64,000 bases of DNA, taken from NCBI RefSeq assembly GCF_002088275.1, contig NZ_AQQS01000002.1:186001-250000 (forward strand), written 5' to 3'. This stretch comes from Aurantimonas sp. 22II-16-19i (GTDB lineage: Bacteria; Pseudomonadota; Alphaproteobacteria; Rhizobiales; Rhizobiaceae). Positions 42,590 to 52,027 of this stretch are shown piece by piece (the first letter of the stretch is position 1; every line of letters starts with the position of its first letter). The notes under the pieces were generated by a model, which did no database searches, was not told where the DNA came from, and saw only the letters and a program-made list of their open reading frames with translations. The position numbers and the translations under genes are program-made.

Positions 42590-42619
42590 TTAGCATGTCG
42601 GCTATGACGGGTAAATGAC
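42587..42619 (-). promoter_or_regulatory. Pho box upstream of phnG
   Basis: On the minus strand GTCAT (42619-42615) and GTCAT (42608-42604) are 11 bases apart, one PhoB dimer site, followed after 11 bases by TAAATA (42592-42587), a reasonable -10 that overlaps the extra PhnF half-site. Confidence 0.62.
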
Positions 42620-42768
42620 GATTCGCCCGAGTTTCTTCCGGATCCCCGTCGCGCAAGTCAGCGACGGCGTCGCCCTGTGGGAAACGAAAGGGGTCGAGAT
42701 TCGCCGCGCTGGCCTTTGGGAGCCTGCCGGCGGTACGTCGCAGGCCGGTCAGTGGGACCAGTGGCCGC

Positions 42769-42798
42769 CGAGACATGCCGGGGCGAGACATGCCGGGA
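42769..42798 (+). repeat. 15-base tandem duplication in the phnF leader
   Basis: GAGACATGCCGGG is repeated with a 15-base period just upstream of phnF (42770 and 42785). Possibly a leader feature without function. Confidence 0.35.
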
Positions 42799-42824
42799 CG
42801 ACTGCAAAATCGAGAAAGGCTGCG

Positions 42825-43577
42825 ATGACGTTAGAATCCAGCGCCGGCATCGCCCGATGGCGGCAGATCGCCGACCATCTGCGCCTCGACATCGCCGAGG
42901 GGCGGCTGTCCGACATGCTGCCGAGCGAGGCGCGGCTGGCCGAACGCTTCGCCGTCAACCGTCACACGGTGCGCCGGGCGATCGCGACGCTCGCCGAGGA
43001 GGGGCTGCTGGCGGCGACGCGCGGCCGGGGCACCTTCGTGACGCCCCGGCCGGGCCGCATCGCCTATCCCGTCGGATCGAGCAGCCGCTTTTCCGAAAAC
43101 ATCGGCGCCGCCTCCCGCGAGCCCGGCGGGTCGATGATCGGCGCCGTGCGCGAGGCGGCTCCGGCCGACATCGCCGCTCGTTTCGGCTGTCGCATCGGCG
43201 CGCCGCTGGTCCGGCTGGAGTTGTTGCGCGTCGCCGACGGCGCACCGCTGATCGTGTCGACCGTCTGGTTCGAGGAGGCGCGGGTGCCCGGCATCGTCGC
43301 CGCCTATGCCGAGGCGGGCTCGATCACCAAGGCGCTCGCCAGCCTCGGCTTCGCCGAACAGCGCCGGCTGTGGACGCGGGTCGCGGCGATCGCGGCGGAG
43401 CCGGGCGACGCCGAGCATCTCGCCTGTCCGCTCGCGGCGCCGCTGATCTCGACGACCAGCCTCACCGTCACCGCGGCAGGCGAGCCGCTGCAATATGCCC
43501 GCTCGCGCTTTCTCGGCAGCCGGGTGGAACTGGTCTTCGATCACGCCGGCGAAGCCAGGCCGCCGGAGGGACGCTGA
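42825..43577 (+). CDS. phnF: GntR family phosphonate regulator
   Basis: A 250-residue HutC-subfamily GntR protein. Winged helix: IADHLRLDIAEGRLSDMLPSEARLAERFAVNRHTVRRAIATLAEEGLL and RGRGTFVTPR; the UTRA-type effector domain (SSRFSENIGAASREPGG onwards) matches PhnF. AAAGG stands before the ATG at 42825; the frame extends upstream through regulatory DNA but that part is not protein-like. Divergent from phnG across a palindrome. Confidence 0.92.
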   Translation: MTLESSAGIARWRQIADHLRLDIAEGRLSDMLPSEARLAERFAVNRHTVRRAIATLAEEGLLAATRGRGTFVTPRPGRIAYPVGSSSRFSENIGAASREPGGSMIGAVREAAPADIAARFGCRIGAPLVRLELLRVADGAPLIVSTVWFEEARVPGIVAAYAEAGSITKALASLGFAEQRRLWTRVAAIAAEPGDAEHLACPLAAPLISTTSLTVTAAGEPLQYARSRFLGSRVELVFDHAGEARPPEGR

Positions 43578-43599
43578 CGGCTCGCGTCCCCGAAAGCCT

Positions 43600-44511
43600 T
43601 CAGTCCGGGAAGATCGGGTTCGACCAGGCGAGCTTGCCCGCATCGTCGCAGACGACGACGCGGCACCAGTCGCCGGCGACGCGCTTCAGCGAGAGTTCGG
43701 CCGAGACCAGCGAGCCGTCCTGCTCATAGGCGGTCTCGGCCCGGCTGCCGCGGCCGACCAGCGAGATCATCCGGGCCGGCGAGGTCCGTACCAGGAGCGT
43801 GTCGCCCGCAGTCTCGATCGCCTCGATCGCCGGTCCCTGGCTGGAATAATAGAGGCCGTCCTTCATCGCCGCGAGGAGGGCGTCCGGCCGGTTCGTTTCG
43901 GCCTTGACCATCATCCAGCCGCCGCCGGCGTCCGGGATCTTCAGATGGGCATCGTCGGTGGCGTAGCCGGTGAGGTGCCGGTGCCCCTCGTTCAGGAGCT
44001 GGTCGAGGAGCGCCGTGCCGTCGCCGCGGCCGGTCTCGATGGCGCAGCCGGTGTTCCAGATCTCCACCGCATGGGCGACGTCCGCCAGCGCCCGGCCGTC
44101 CTCGATCGTCAGCGACGACCATTGCGGATGGGCGATTCCGACGAAGGCGCCGGCATCGCGGGCCCGACGGGCGAGGGACTCCATCCGCTCGTCGGGAAAC
44201 GGCGGGTCGAAGTCGGCCGGCAGGCCACAGGCGAGGACGTGCCAGATTTCGCCCTGGCTGTTCTGCGGCGCGTGGATCTCGGCACCGAGGATCGTCGTGA
44301 ATCCGTCGCCGCGAAACTCGTTCGTATCGGTGATCGGGAAGTCGAAGGCGGGCAGGAAATGGTCCGACAGGCAGAGGAAGTCGTAGCCCATGCCGCTGTA
44401 GAGCCCGCACACCTCCCCCGGCGACAGCGCGCCGTCCGAACGGGTGGAGTGGGTGTGGATGTTGCCGCGGTGGAATCGCCCCGCGGCGGAGAATGCCTCG
44501 CGCCCGTCCAT
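43600..44511 (-). CDS. PHP-domain (CehA/McbA family) metallohydrolase
   Basis: A 303-residue cytoplasmic (no signal peptide) PHP-fold metallohydrolase. Metal motifs: NIHTHS (His19, His21), Asp26 in RSDG, LSDH (Asp50, His51), GAEIH (Glu78, His80), GIAHP and TDDAH. Family members cut phosphoesters, cyclic phosphodiesters or carbamates. It converges on phnF, 22 bases apart, and is divergent from a transporter operon; GTCAT-type repeats lie in front of both. PhnP is not found in the window, and a PHP enzyme (cyclic phosphate dihydrolase, PhnPP) can replace it elsewhere, so a role in C-P lyase product handling is possible. Confidence 0.88.
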   Translation of the reverse strand: MDGREAFSAAGRFHRGNIHTHSTRSDGALSPGEVCGLYSGMGYDFLCLSDHFLPAFDFPITDTNEFRGDGFTTILGAEIHAPQNSQGEIWHVLACGLPADFDPPFPDERMESLARRARDAGAFVGIAHPQWSSLTIEDGRALADVAHAVEIWNTGCAIETGRGDGTALLDQLLNEGHRHLTGYATDDAHLKIPDAGGGWMMVKAETNRPDALLAAMKDGLYYSSQGPAIEAIETAGDTLLVRTSPARMISLVGRGSRAETAYEQDGSLVSAELSLKRVAGDWCRVVVCDDAGKLAWSNPIFPD

Positions 44512-44557
44512 GTCTCAGTTCTCCGATGACCAATCGCCGGATCCTTCCGGCAGTTCG

Positions 44558-44584
44558 ATGACGCGGGGATGACGCCCGAATGAA
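44558..44584 (-). promoter_or_regulatory. Pho box for the PHP hydrolase gene
   Basis: Minus-strand TTCAT (44584-44580), GTCAT (44573-44569) and GTCAT (44562-44558) are spaced exactly 11 bases and lie about 50 bases before the PHP start. The matching -10 is not clear. Confidence 0.6.
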
Positions 44585-44610
44585 CACCCCGGCGCTGGCG
44601 CTGCGGCCCC

Positions 44611-44664
44611 GTCACCGCTCTGTCATCGTGCCGATAACGAAACGTCATCTGCGAGGGCTACAAG
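44611..44664 (+). promoter_or_regulatory. Four-repeat Pho box and -10 of the ABC operon
   Basis: GTCAC (44611), GTCAT (44622), GATAA (44633) and GTCAT (44644) start at perfect 11-base steps, two PhoB dimer sites in tandem. TACAAG (44659-44664) follows the last by ten bases as a -10. The binding-protein start is 38 bases further on. Confidence 0.72.
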
Positions 44665-44701
44665 GCGCGGTCAAATTCTCCCCTTCCGGATGGGACTTTC
44701 C

Positions 44702-45850
44702 ATGACCTTCGCCAACCCGATCACCCGCCGCTCGATGCTGAAGGCAGGCGCCGCTTCCGCCACATTCCTCGCCGCTCCGGCCATTCTCACCCGTCCGGGC
44801 TTCGGCCAGAGCTCCGGCACGGTCAACGTCTTCGTCTGGGGCGACTACGTCCAGCAGAACATGATCGACAAGTTCCAGAACGACACGGGCATCAAGCTCA
44901 ACCTGTCGACCTACGGCTCCAACGACGAGGCCACGCAGAAGCTGAAGGCCTCCGGCGGCAAGGGCTTCGACATCATCTTCCCGTCGGTGACCAACGTCGC
45001 CAACTACCAGGACGGCGACACCTTTCTGCTGCAGCCGATCGACGAGACGAAGGCCAATGTCGGCAACGTGATCTCGTCGATGTATCGCGATTCGATCCAG
45101 CTCGGCGCCGTCCAGAACGGCAACCGCGTCGCCATCCCGTTCAACTGGGGCACCGAGGCGGTGACCTTCGATTCGACGGTGTTCGAGGGCGTCGCCGATG
45201 CCGACGTCTCCTACGGCATGCTGTGGGATCCGAAGGCCAAGGGCAAGGCGGCCTTCCGGCAGAAGTCGGTGCTGATCGGCACCGGACTCTATCTCGATGC
45301 CATGGGCGAGGTGCAGTCGAACCGCATGCTCGACGTCTACAAGAGCGAAGAGGACATGCGCCGGGTCTTCGACACGGTCGCCAGCTATATCGTCGATCAT
45401 CGCGAGAACTTCGGCGCGTTCTGGAACAACGCCACCGAGGCGCTCAACGCCTTCCAGCAGTCCGGCTGCGTCGCCGGCCAGACCTGGGATTCCACCGGCC
45501 TGCTGCTCAACCGCGACAAGCCGGAGCTGAAATACCGCATGCCCAAGGAAGGCGGCATGACCTGGATGGACTCCATGGCGATCCCGTCCGGTGCCGAGAA
45601 CCTCGACCAGGCCTATGCCTTCATCAACGCCATGCTCGACCCCGAGATGGCCGGCCTGATGAGCGCCAACACCGGCTACAACTCCTGCGTCGACGGCGCG
45701 GCAGCGAACGCCGGCGAGGTCTATGCGCGCCAGTTCCAGGAAGTCTACACCGCCGAGAACCTCGCCAATCTCTGGTGGTGGCAGCCGGATACGCCGTTCT
45801 TCGCGTCCGGCCAGCAGGAATATGTCGACCGCATCACCAACGCGTCCTGA
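44702..45850 (+). CDS. Tat-exported ABC transporter substrate-binding protein (PotD/PhnS-like)
   Basis: A 382-residue periplasmic binding protein. TRRSMLKAGAASATFLAAPAIL is a twin-arginine signal. Mature sequence follows the PotD/PotF type: NVFVWGDYVQQNMIDKFQNDTGIK, GFDIIFPSVTNVANYQDGD, AIPFNWGTEAVTFDS, EGGMTWMDSMAIPSGAENLDQAYAFINAML. Such type F proteins bind polyamines, and PhnS-type members bind 2-aminoethylphosphonate. A four-repeat Pho box upstream favours an organophosphorus ligand here. It is followed by an acyltransferase, an ATPase and two permeases. Confidence 0.88.
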   Translation: MTFANPITRRSMLKAGAASATFLAAPAILTRPGFGQSSGTVNVFVWGDYVQQNMIDKFQNDTGIKLNLSTYGSNDEATQKLKASGGKGFDIIFPSVTNVANYQDGDTFLLQPIDETKANVGNVISSMYRDSIQLGAVQNGNRVAIPFNWGTEAVTFDSTVFEGVADADVSYGMLWDPKAKGKAAFRQKSVLIGTGLYLDAMGEVQSNRMLDVYKSEEDMRRVFDTVASYIVDHRENFGAFWNNATEALNAFQQSGCVAGQTWDSTGLLLNRDKPELKYRMPKEGGMTWMDSMAIPSGAENLDQAYAFINAMLDPEMAGLMSANTGYNSCVDGAAANAGEVYARQFQEVYTAENLANLWWWQPDTPFFASGQQEYVDRITNAS

Positions 45851-45861
45851 GCCGAATGGGG

Positions 45862-45921
45862 CGCGGCTTCGAGCCGCGTCGGTCGATCAACCGCGGCGCG
45901 CGAGACCATCTTGCGCGCCGC
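45862..45921 (+). other. Two hairpins after the binding-protein gene
   Basis: CGCGGCT/AGCCGCG (45862-45878, loop TCG) and GCGGCGCGC/GCGCGCCGC (45893-45921, 11-base loop) lie between the binding-protein and acyltransferase genes. No T-run follows, so attenuation or mRNA protection is more likely than full termination. Confidence 0.5.
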
Positions 45922-45972
45922 CGTCAAAACCAGAGGGTTGCGGCGGCTCGCCGCGCCCTTCCGTCCTGAAGG

Positions 45973-46920
45973 GTGCGGGAATTGGACGAGCGCAATCCGA
46001 CAGCCTGTCTTGCCGGCGAGAAGACGACCGGCAGGTCCCATGGCGAAGTGCGGCTTTCATACGCGGCGACGATCGAGCACCGCCTCATGCGCCAGCTGTG
46101 CCTCGGCCTCGAGGCGATGACCGGCCGGCGCCGCCTCGAGGCGCTCTACCGGGACTATGTCGGCGACCCTTCGCGCGGCGACTTCTTCGCCGAGGCGATC
46201 GCGCGCATGAACATCCGGCTGGCCGGCCAGGGCGTCGCGCACATTCCCCGGCAGGGGCCGCTGGCCGTCGTCGCCAACCATCCCTACGGCGCCATGGACG
46301 GGATCGCCCTCGGCTGCCTGCTCGGCCGCTTTCGCGGCGACGTCCGGATCATCGCCCATTCGGCGCTGGCCAGGGTTCCCGAACTGGCCGAGAAGCTCTT
46401 CGCCATCGACTTCTCCGGCACCCGGGAGGCCGAGCGCGCCAACATCAAGGCGCGGGCTGCCGCGCTCGCCCATCTGAAGGACGGCGGCTGCCTGATGGTG
46501 TTTCCGGCCGGCGGCGTGATGACGACGCCGCATCCGCTCGCAAGGCGCGCCGTCGAGCTGACCTGGGGCCCGCTGTCGGCCCGGCTGATCATGCGCTCCG
46601 GCGCGACCGTCCTGCCGGTCCATGTCCCGGGCCAGAACTCGCGCCTGTTCCAGATCGCCAGCCACCTGTCGCAATCGCTTCGCTATGCGCTGCTATTCCA
46701 CGAGGCGGCGCGGATGATCGATGGTCGGATCGCGCTGCATGTGGGACGGCCGATCGATCCGACGGTGATCGCCGGCTTCCAGGACGCCGTGGCACTGACC
46801 GAATGGCTGCGCTGGCAGGTATTCTCGCTCGGCACGGCCGCCATCCCCGACGAGCCCGACTTCTTTGCCGGCATGTTCGAGGAAGACACCAGCGAGAGCG
46901 AGGCGATGCCGGCGGTCTGA
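45973..46920 (+). CDS. Lysophospholipid acyltransferase family protein
   Basis: A 315-residue PlsC-fold acyltransferase (LPLAT group seen in putative hemolysin/OlsA-like proteins). The catalytic NHxxxxD motif is VVANHPYGAMDGIALG; RGDVRIIAHSALARVPELAEKLFAIDF and LMVFPAGGVMTTP complete the acyl-acceptor site. It would transfer acyl groups to a lysolipid or glycerol-phosphate-like acceptor at the inner membrane. Its position inside an ABC transporter operon is unusual. The start is unsure: GTG 45973, or GTG 46048, neither with a clean ribosome site. Confidence 0.82.
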   Translation: MRELDERNPTACLAGEKTTGRSHGEVRLSYAATIEHRLMRQLCLGLEAMTGRRRLEALYRDYVGDPSRGDFFAEAIARMNIRLAGQGVAHIPRQGPLAVVANHPYGAMDGIALGCLLGRFRGDVRIIAHSALARVPELAEKLFAIDFSGTREAERANIKARAAALAHLKDGGCLMVFPAGGVMTTPHPLARRAVELTWGPLSARLIMRSGATVLPVHVPGQNSRLFQIASHLSQSLRYALLFHEAARMIDGRIALHVGRPIDPTVIAGFQDAVALTEWLRWQVFSLGTAAIPDEPDFFAGMFEEDTSESEAMPAV

Positions 46921-47118
46921 TCGCAAGTCCTGACGATCCCTCCGGGAGATCGAACTTCAGCACCTGTCGATAACTCCGGTCGGTCGCCACGCGGATTTCA
47001 CATGCTGTCCGGTCCGATCGGTCGGACAGCGCGTGACAAGGCGGTTCGGGTCGCCGGAAGAATGGGTGCGGCTGGCCTTCAGGCCCCGGCCGGAGTTGCA
47101 ACGAGGGGATATTCCGGC

Positions 47119-48255
47119 ATGGATGGGAAAAGCGTCGAGCTTTCCGGCATCACCATGGTGTTCGACGGCTACACCGCCGTGCACCCGACCGATCTCACCA
47201 TTCCCGCCGGCGAATTCCATTCCATCCTCGGGCCCTCCGGCTGCGGCAAGACCACGCTCCTGCGGATCCTCTCCGGCTTCCAGCGGCCGAGCCGGGGCCA
47301 TGTGCTGATCGGCGGCGAGCCGGTCGACCACCTGCCGGCCAACCGACGGCCCACCGCGATGATCTTCCAGTCGCTCGCCTTGTTCCCCCGCATGAGCGTG
47401 CGCGACAACGTCGCCTTCGGTCTCGAGGCGCGGGGCATGTCAAAGCGCGAGCGCGGCGAGAAGGCCGACGAGCTCCTCGCGCTGGTGGCCCTCGAGGCCC
47501 ATGCCGACAAGCGGCCGGACCAGCTCTCCGGCGGCCAGCGCCAGCGCGTGGCGGTCGCCCGTGCGCTCGCGGTCGAGCCGGCGGTGCTCTGCCTCGACGA
47601 GCCGCTGTCGGCGCTCGACCTGAAGCTTCGCCAGCACATGCGCACCGAGCTGCGCTCGCTGCAGAAGCGCACCGGCGTCACCTTCATCTACATCACCCAC
47701 GACCAGGGCGAGGCCCTGACCATGTCGGACCGGATCTCGGTGATGAACAAGGGCCGGATCGAGCAGGTCGGCACCCCCACCGAAATCTACGACGCGCCCG
47801 CCACGCCCTTCGTCGCCGGTTTCGTCGGCGAGCAGAACGTCTTTGCCGGAAGGGTGACCGCGATCGAGAACGGCTTCGCCCGCCTCGACGGCCCCGGCGG
47901 CACCTTCACCGGACGCCGCATGATCGACGTTTCCGTCGGCGACGAGGCGATCCTGATGGTCCGCCCGGAGCGCACGGGCTTCGCCGGCCCGGACACCGAC
48001 GACGGCAACCGGCTGAGCGCGCGGGTCGAGGGGCGCGAACTCGAGGGCCCCTACCTCAATCTCGTCGCCCGCGACGCGACCGGCCGCCGGATCGTCCTGC
48101 ACCTGGCCAATGACGGACGCGCGCATCCCGAGGGCGGCCCGGCGGTGATCGGCTTCCGGCCGGAGGACGCCATCGTCATGACCGCCGCGAGCGGCGCCGC
48201 CGATGCCGCGGCACGGGTCGACGATGCGGGCGCCGACATGGCGGCGAGAGGTTGA
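47119..48255 (+). CDS. ABC transporter ATP-binding protein (PotA/PhnT-like)
   Basis: A 378-residue importer ATPase with a C-terminal TOBE regulatory domain. Walker A LGPSGCGKTT, Q-loop MIFQSLALFPRMSV, signature LSGGQRQRVAVA, Walker B VLCLDEPLSALD, H-loop YITHDQGEAL. ATG at 47119 has GAGGGG upstream; upstream in-frame codons lack similarity. Stop and the next permease start are one base apart. Powers uptake with the binding protein at 44702. Confidence 0.92.
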   Translation: MDGKSVELSGITMVFDGYTAVHPTDLTIPAGEFHSILGPSGCGKTTLLRILSGFQRPSRGHVLIGGEPVDHLPANRRPTAMIFQSLALFPRMSVRDNVAFGLEARGMSKRERGEKADELLALVALEAHADKRPDQLSGGQRQRVAVARALAVEPAVLCLDEPLSALDLKLRQHMRTELRSLQKRTGVTFIYITHDQGEALTMSDRISVMNKGRIEQVGTPTEIYDAPATPFVAGFVGEQNVFAGRVTAIENGFARLDGPGGTFTGRRMIDVSVGDEAILMVRPERTGFAGPDTDDGNRLSARVEGRELEGPYLNLVARDATGRRIVLHLANDGRAHPEGGPAVIGFRPEDAIVMTAASGAADAAARVDDAGADMAARG

Positions 48256-48256
48256 G

Positions 48257-49548
<1,292 letters not shown>

Positions 49549-49552
<4 letters not shown>

Positions 49553-50424
49553 GTGCGACCGTCGGCGAGCCGCCCGTCCTCGATGTCGGAGTGCGGACGA
49601 ATTCCGGAACGCGCTTCTTTGCCAGTGGCGCCGGATCCGTCCTGATCAAGCTCTATCTCGGCGTCTTCTTCGTCGTTCTGTTCGCGCCGATCGTCATCAT
49701 GGTGGCGGCGGCCTTCAACGCCTATCCCTCGCCCTCGATCACCGTCTGGCAGGGCTTCACGCTGAAATGGTTCGCCGCGATCTTCAACGATGCGCGGATG
49801 ATGACCGGGCTGATGAACTCGCTGCTGATCGCCTGCGGCGTCATCGTCATCGCCATTCCGCTGGGCCTGTCCGGGGCGCTGCTTCTGACCCGGCTCGAAA
49901 GCCGGGCGAACGGTTTCCTCTACACCGTTCTCGTCGCCCCGATCATGATCCCGGGCATCGTTCTCGGCTGCACCTCGATGATCTTCTGGCGCGATGCCTT
50001 CGGCGTCGATGCGGGGCTGTTCACGGCGATGATGGCCCAGGCCTCCTTCATCGCCTCCTATTGCCTGCTCCTGTTCATGGCGCGGCTGTCGCGCCAGGAC
50101 CGCAGCCTCGACGAGGCCGCTGCCGACCTCGGCGCGACGCCCCTCTTCACCTTCCGGCGGGTGACGCTGCCCTTCCTCGCGCCGACCATCGCGACGGCCT
50201 CGGTGCTGGCCTTCCTGCAGTCGATCGAGAATTTTCCCACCACCTTCTTCGCGATCGGGCCGGACTATACGCTGGTCACCGAGATCGCCAGCCGCATGCG
50301 CTTCGGCCTGTCGCCGATGATCAACGCCATCGGCGTCATCTTCATCGTCGTGACCATCGTCGCCTCGCTGATCTGGGCAAGCGGCCGGGTGCGGGCCGAG
50401 CGGCAGGCGCGCACCGGCGCGTGA
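49549..50424 (+). CDS. ABC transporter permease (PotC-like)
   Basis: A 291-residue inner-membrane permease with six helices; LYLGVFFVVLFAPIVIMVAAAFNAYPSP opens the protein, and the coupling loop is EAAADLGATPLFTFRRVTLPFLAPT. The ATG overlaps the preceding permease stop (ATGA). Completes the SBP-acyltransferase-ATPase-permease-permease operon. Followed by a degenerate 30-base tandem repeat. Confidence 0.92.
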
Positions 50425-50429
50425 CGACG

Positions 50430-50500
50430 CTGCGAGGGACGGGGGGCGAGGTCTGGAGCTGCGAGGGCAGGGGGGCCAAGGTCTGAGGCTGCGAGGGCCG
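50430..50500 (+). repeat. Degenerate tandem repeat, about 30-base unit
   Basis: CTGCGAGGG begins at 50430, 50459 and 50489, each followed by G-rich sequence with AGGTCTG, two full units and a part, between the permease stop and the next gene. Confidence 0.5.
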
Positions 50501-50562
50501 GGCGTGCGCCAAGCGGAGAGGGCGGCTTGCCTCGCGTGTGCCGGCACGCCACTGTTCCGCGC

Positions 50563-51264
50563 ATGAAGCTACAGTTCCGCTGCCTGCCCGGCTGGAAGGG
50601 CAGGATCCCCGAGCCGAGACCTGCCACTGGCAACCTGCCGGCCTGGCTGAAGGCCATGCCGCGCAGCGCCATCTCCGGGATTGCCGGCGGCGAAGTGCGC
50701 ACCGTGAAGCAGTGCCCGCCCTTCGTCGACGCCATGGGCGCCGGCGTCCTGTTTCCGCTGATCGCAGATCTGCAGGTGAAGGACGGCGTCTTCGAATGGG
50801 ACAGCGGGCTGCCTGCCCATCCGCTCGCGAGGCTCACGCGCTCGCCGATCGGCCTGCATCTGCCCGAACAGCTGACCGGCTTTCCCGGCGCCGATCCGGC
50901 GAGCTTCGCCGTCAAGTTCACCAACCCCTGGACGCTGCAGATGCCGGAGGGCTGGTCGATGCTGTTCTCCCATCCGCACAACCGGCCGGAGCTGCCGTTC
51001 CGCACGCTCACCGGCCTCGTGGACGCCTTCCCGGCCGGCTTCGTGCATTTTCCGGCTCTGTGGACCGATCCGGCCTTCGAGGGCGTCGTTCCGGCCGGTA
51101 CGCCGGTGGCGCAGGGCGTGCTCGTCCGACGGGAGGCGGTCACGATCTCCTGCGGTGAGATGGACGATGCGGAACTGGCCGCGAGCCTCGACCTCCAGGA
51201 TGCCCTCGACGCCGATCCCGGCGTCTATCGCAAGCGGTTCAGGACGGGGCCGACCGGGGATTGA
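50563..51264 (+). CDS. Conserved protein of unknown function
   Basis: A 233-residue cytosolic protein without signal or membrane segments. Recognisable blocks: MKLQFRCLPGWKGRIPEPRPATG, GGEVRTVKQCPPFVDAMGAGVLFPLIADL, KFTNPWTLQMPEGWSMLFSHPHNRPELPFRTLTGLVD and GTPVAQGVLVRRE. The HPHNR and GTPxxQ words recall small proteins near prolyl-hydroxylase-like folds, but no role is established. Start at 50563 fits the conserved beginning. Its 3' end overlaps the convergent TPR gene by 26 bases. Confidence 0.72.
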   Translation: MKLQFRCLPGWKGRIPEPRPATGNLPAWLKAMPRSAISGIAGGEVRTVKQCPPFVDAMGAGVLFPLIADLQVKDGVFEWDSGLPAHPLARLTRSPIGLHLPEQLTGFPGADPASFAVKFTNPWTLQMPEGWSMLFSHPHNRPELPFRTLTGLVDAFPAGFVHFPALWTDPAFEGVVPAGTPVAQGVLVRREAVTISCGEMDDAELAASLDLQDALDADPGVYRKRFRTGPTGD

Positions 51265-51922
51265 GCGCCAGCCTGCCGCGCGCGCCTTTCGAGCGCAGCG
51301 ACAGGACGATGCCCGCATGGGCAGGATCGACGCTCGCCCAGGCCCGCTCGGCCTCGTCGAAGCGGCCGAGATCGCGCAGTGCCTCGCCCCGGCAGAGATG
51401 ATGGCCGTCGCCGAGGGCGCTGGCGGCGACGTCGCCCAGGACCGCGAGCGCGTCGGAGGGGCGGCCGAGCAGCAGCGCCGCGCGGGCGGTGTTGAGGGTT
51501 GCATCCGCATCGCCGGGATGGCTGGCGAGATAGGCCATGCCGGCGTCGAAGGACGCCTGCGGTTCGCCCGCCTCGAGCCCGCAGGCAGAGATCTCGAACA
51601 GTGCCTTGATGTTCGCGGGATCGAGCTCGCGGGCCCGGCGTGCGGCGGCGAAACCGTCTCGTGGCCGGCCCGAAAGCCGCAGGGCGAGGGCGTGGTTGTA
51701 GTGGAGGGCGGCGTTGTCCGGCTCGGCGGCGACCAGAATGTCGAGCGCGGCGGCCGCGGCCGGAAAATCGCCGCGGGTCAGAGCGTGGAGAAGCGCGGCC
51801 GTGGCGGCGTGAGTTTCGGGCGCCGGCGCCTTCGGTCCGGCCTGCCGCCGCCGTGTCGCCGGCTGCCTGCCGCCGCCAGAGGTTGCGCTTTGCCCGTTCC
51901 TGCCTGCCCGGCCGCCTCGCAT
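51239..51922 (-). CDS. Tetratricopeptide-repeat protein
   Basis: A 227-residue protein. After a basic, low-complexity N-terminal 40 residues come about five TPR units: NAALHYNHALALRLSGRPRDGFAAARRARELDPANIKAL and QASFDAGMAYLASHPGDADATLNTARAALLLGRPSDALAVL are clear. Likely a scaffold; partner unknown. GGGAGAC stands seven bases before the ATG at 51922. Confidence 0.75.
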   Translation of the reverse strand: MRGGRAGRNGQSATSGGGRQPATRRRQAGPKAPAPETHAATAALLHALTRGDFPAAAAALDILVAAEPDNAALHYNHALALRLSGRPRDGFAAARRARELDPANIKALFEISACGLEAGEPQASFDAGMAYLASHPGDADATLNTARAALLLGRPSDALAVLGDVAASALGDGHHLCRGEALRDLGRFDEAERAWASVDPAHAGIVLSLRSKGARGRLALNPRSAPS

Positions 51923-52027
51923 CGCGCCGTCTCCCGCGTCTGACCCCTCGGTCCGGCATCCATGGCAGGTCATGCGGCACGGCGGCAAGTGGGGCCGTCG
52001 GGCAGGCGGCGGCCCGGGCGAAACGGT

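Noticed and set aside
42615-42824. 70-codon N-terminal extension of phnF
   Set aside because: It would begin inside the Pho box; the GntR domain starts at 42825 with its own ribosome site.
50430-50500. 30-base repeats considered as a CRISPR array
   Set aside because: Repeats are directly adjacent and degenerate, with no spacers and no cas genes.
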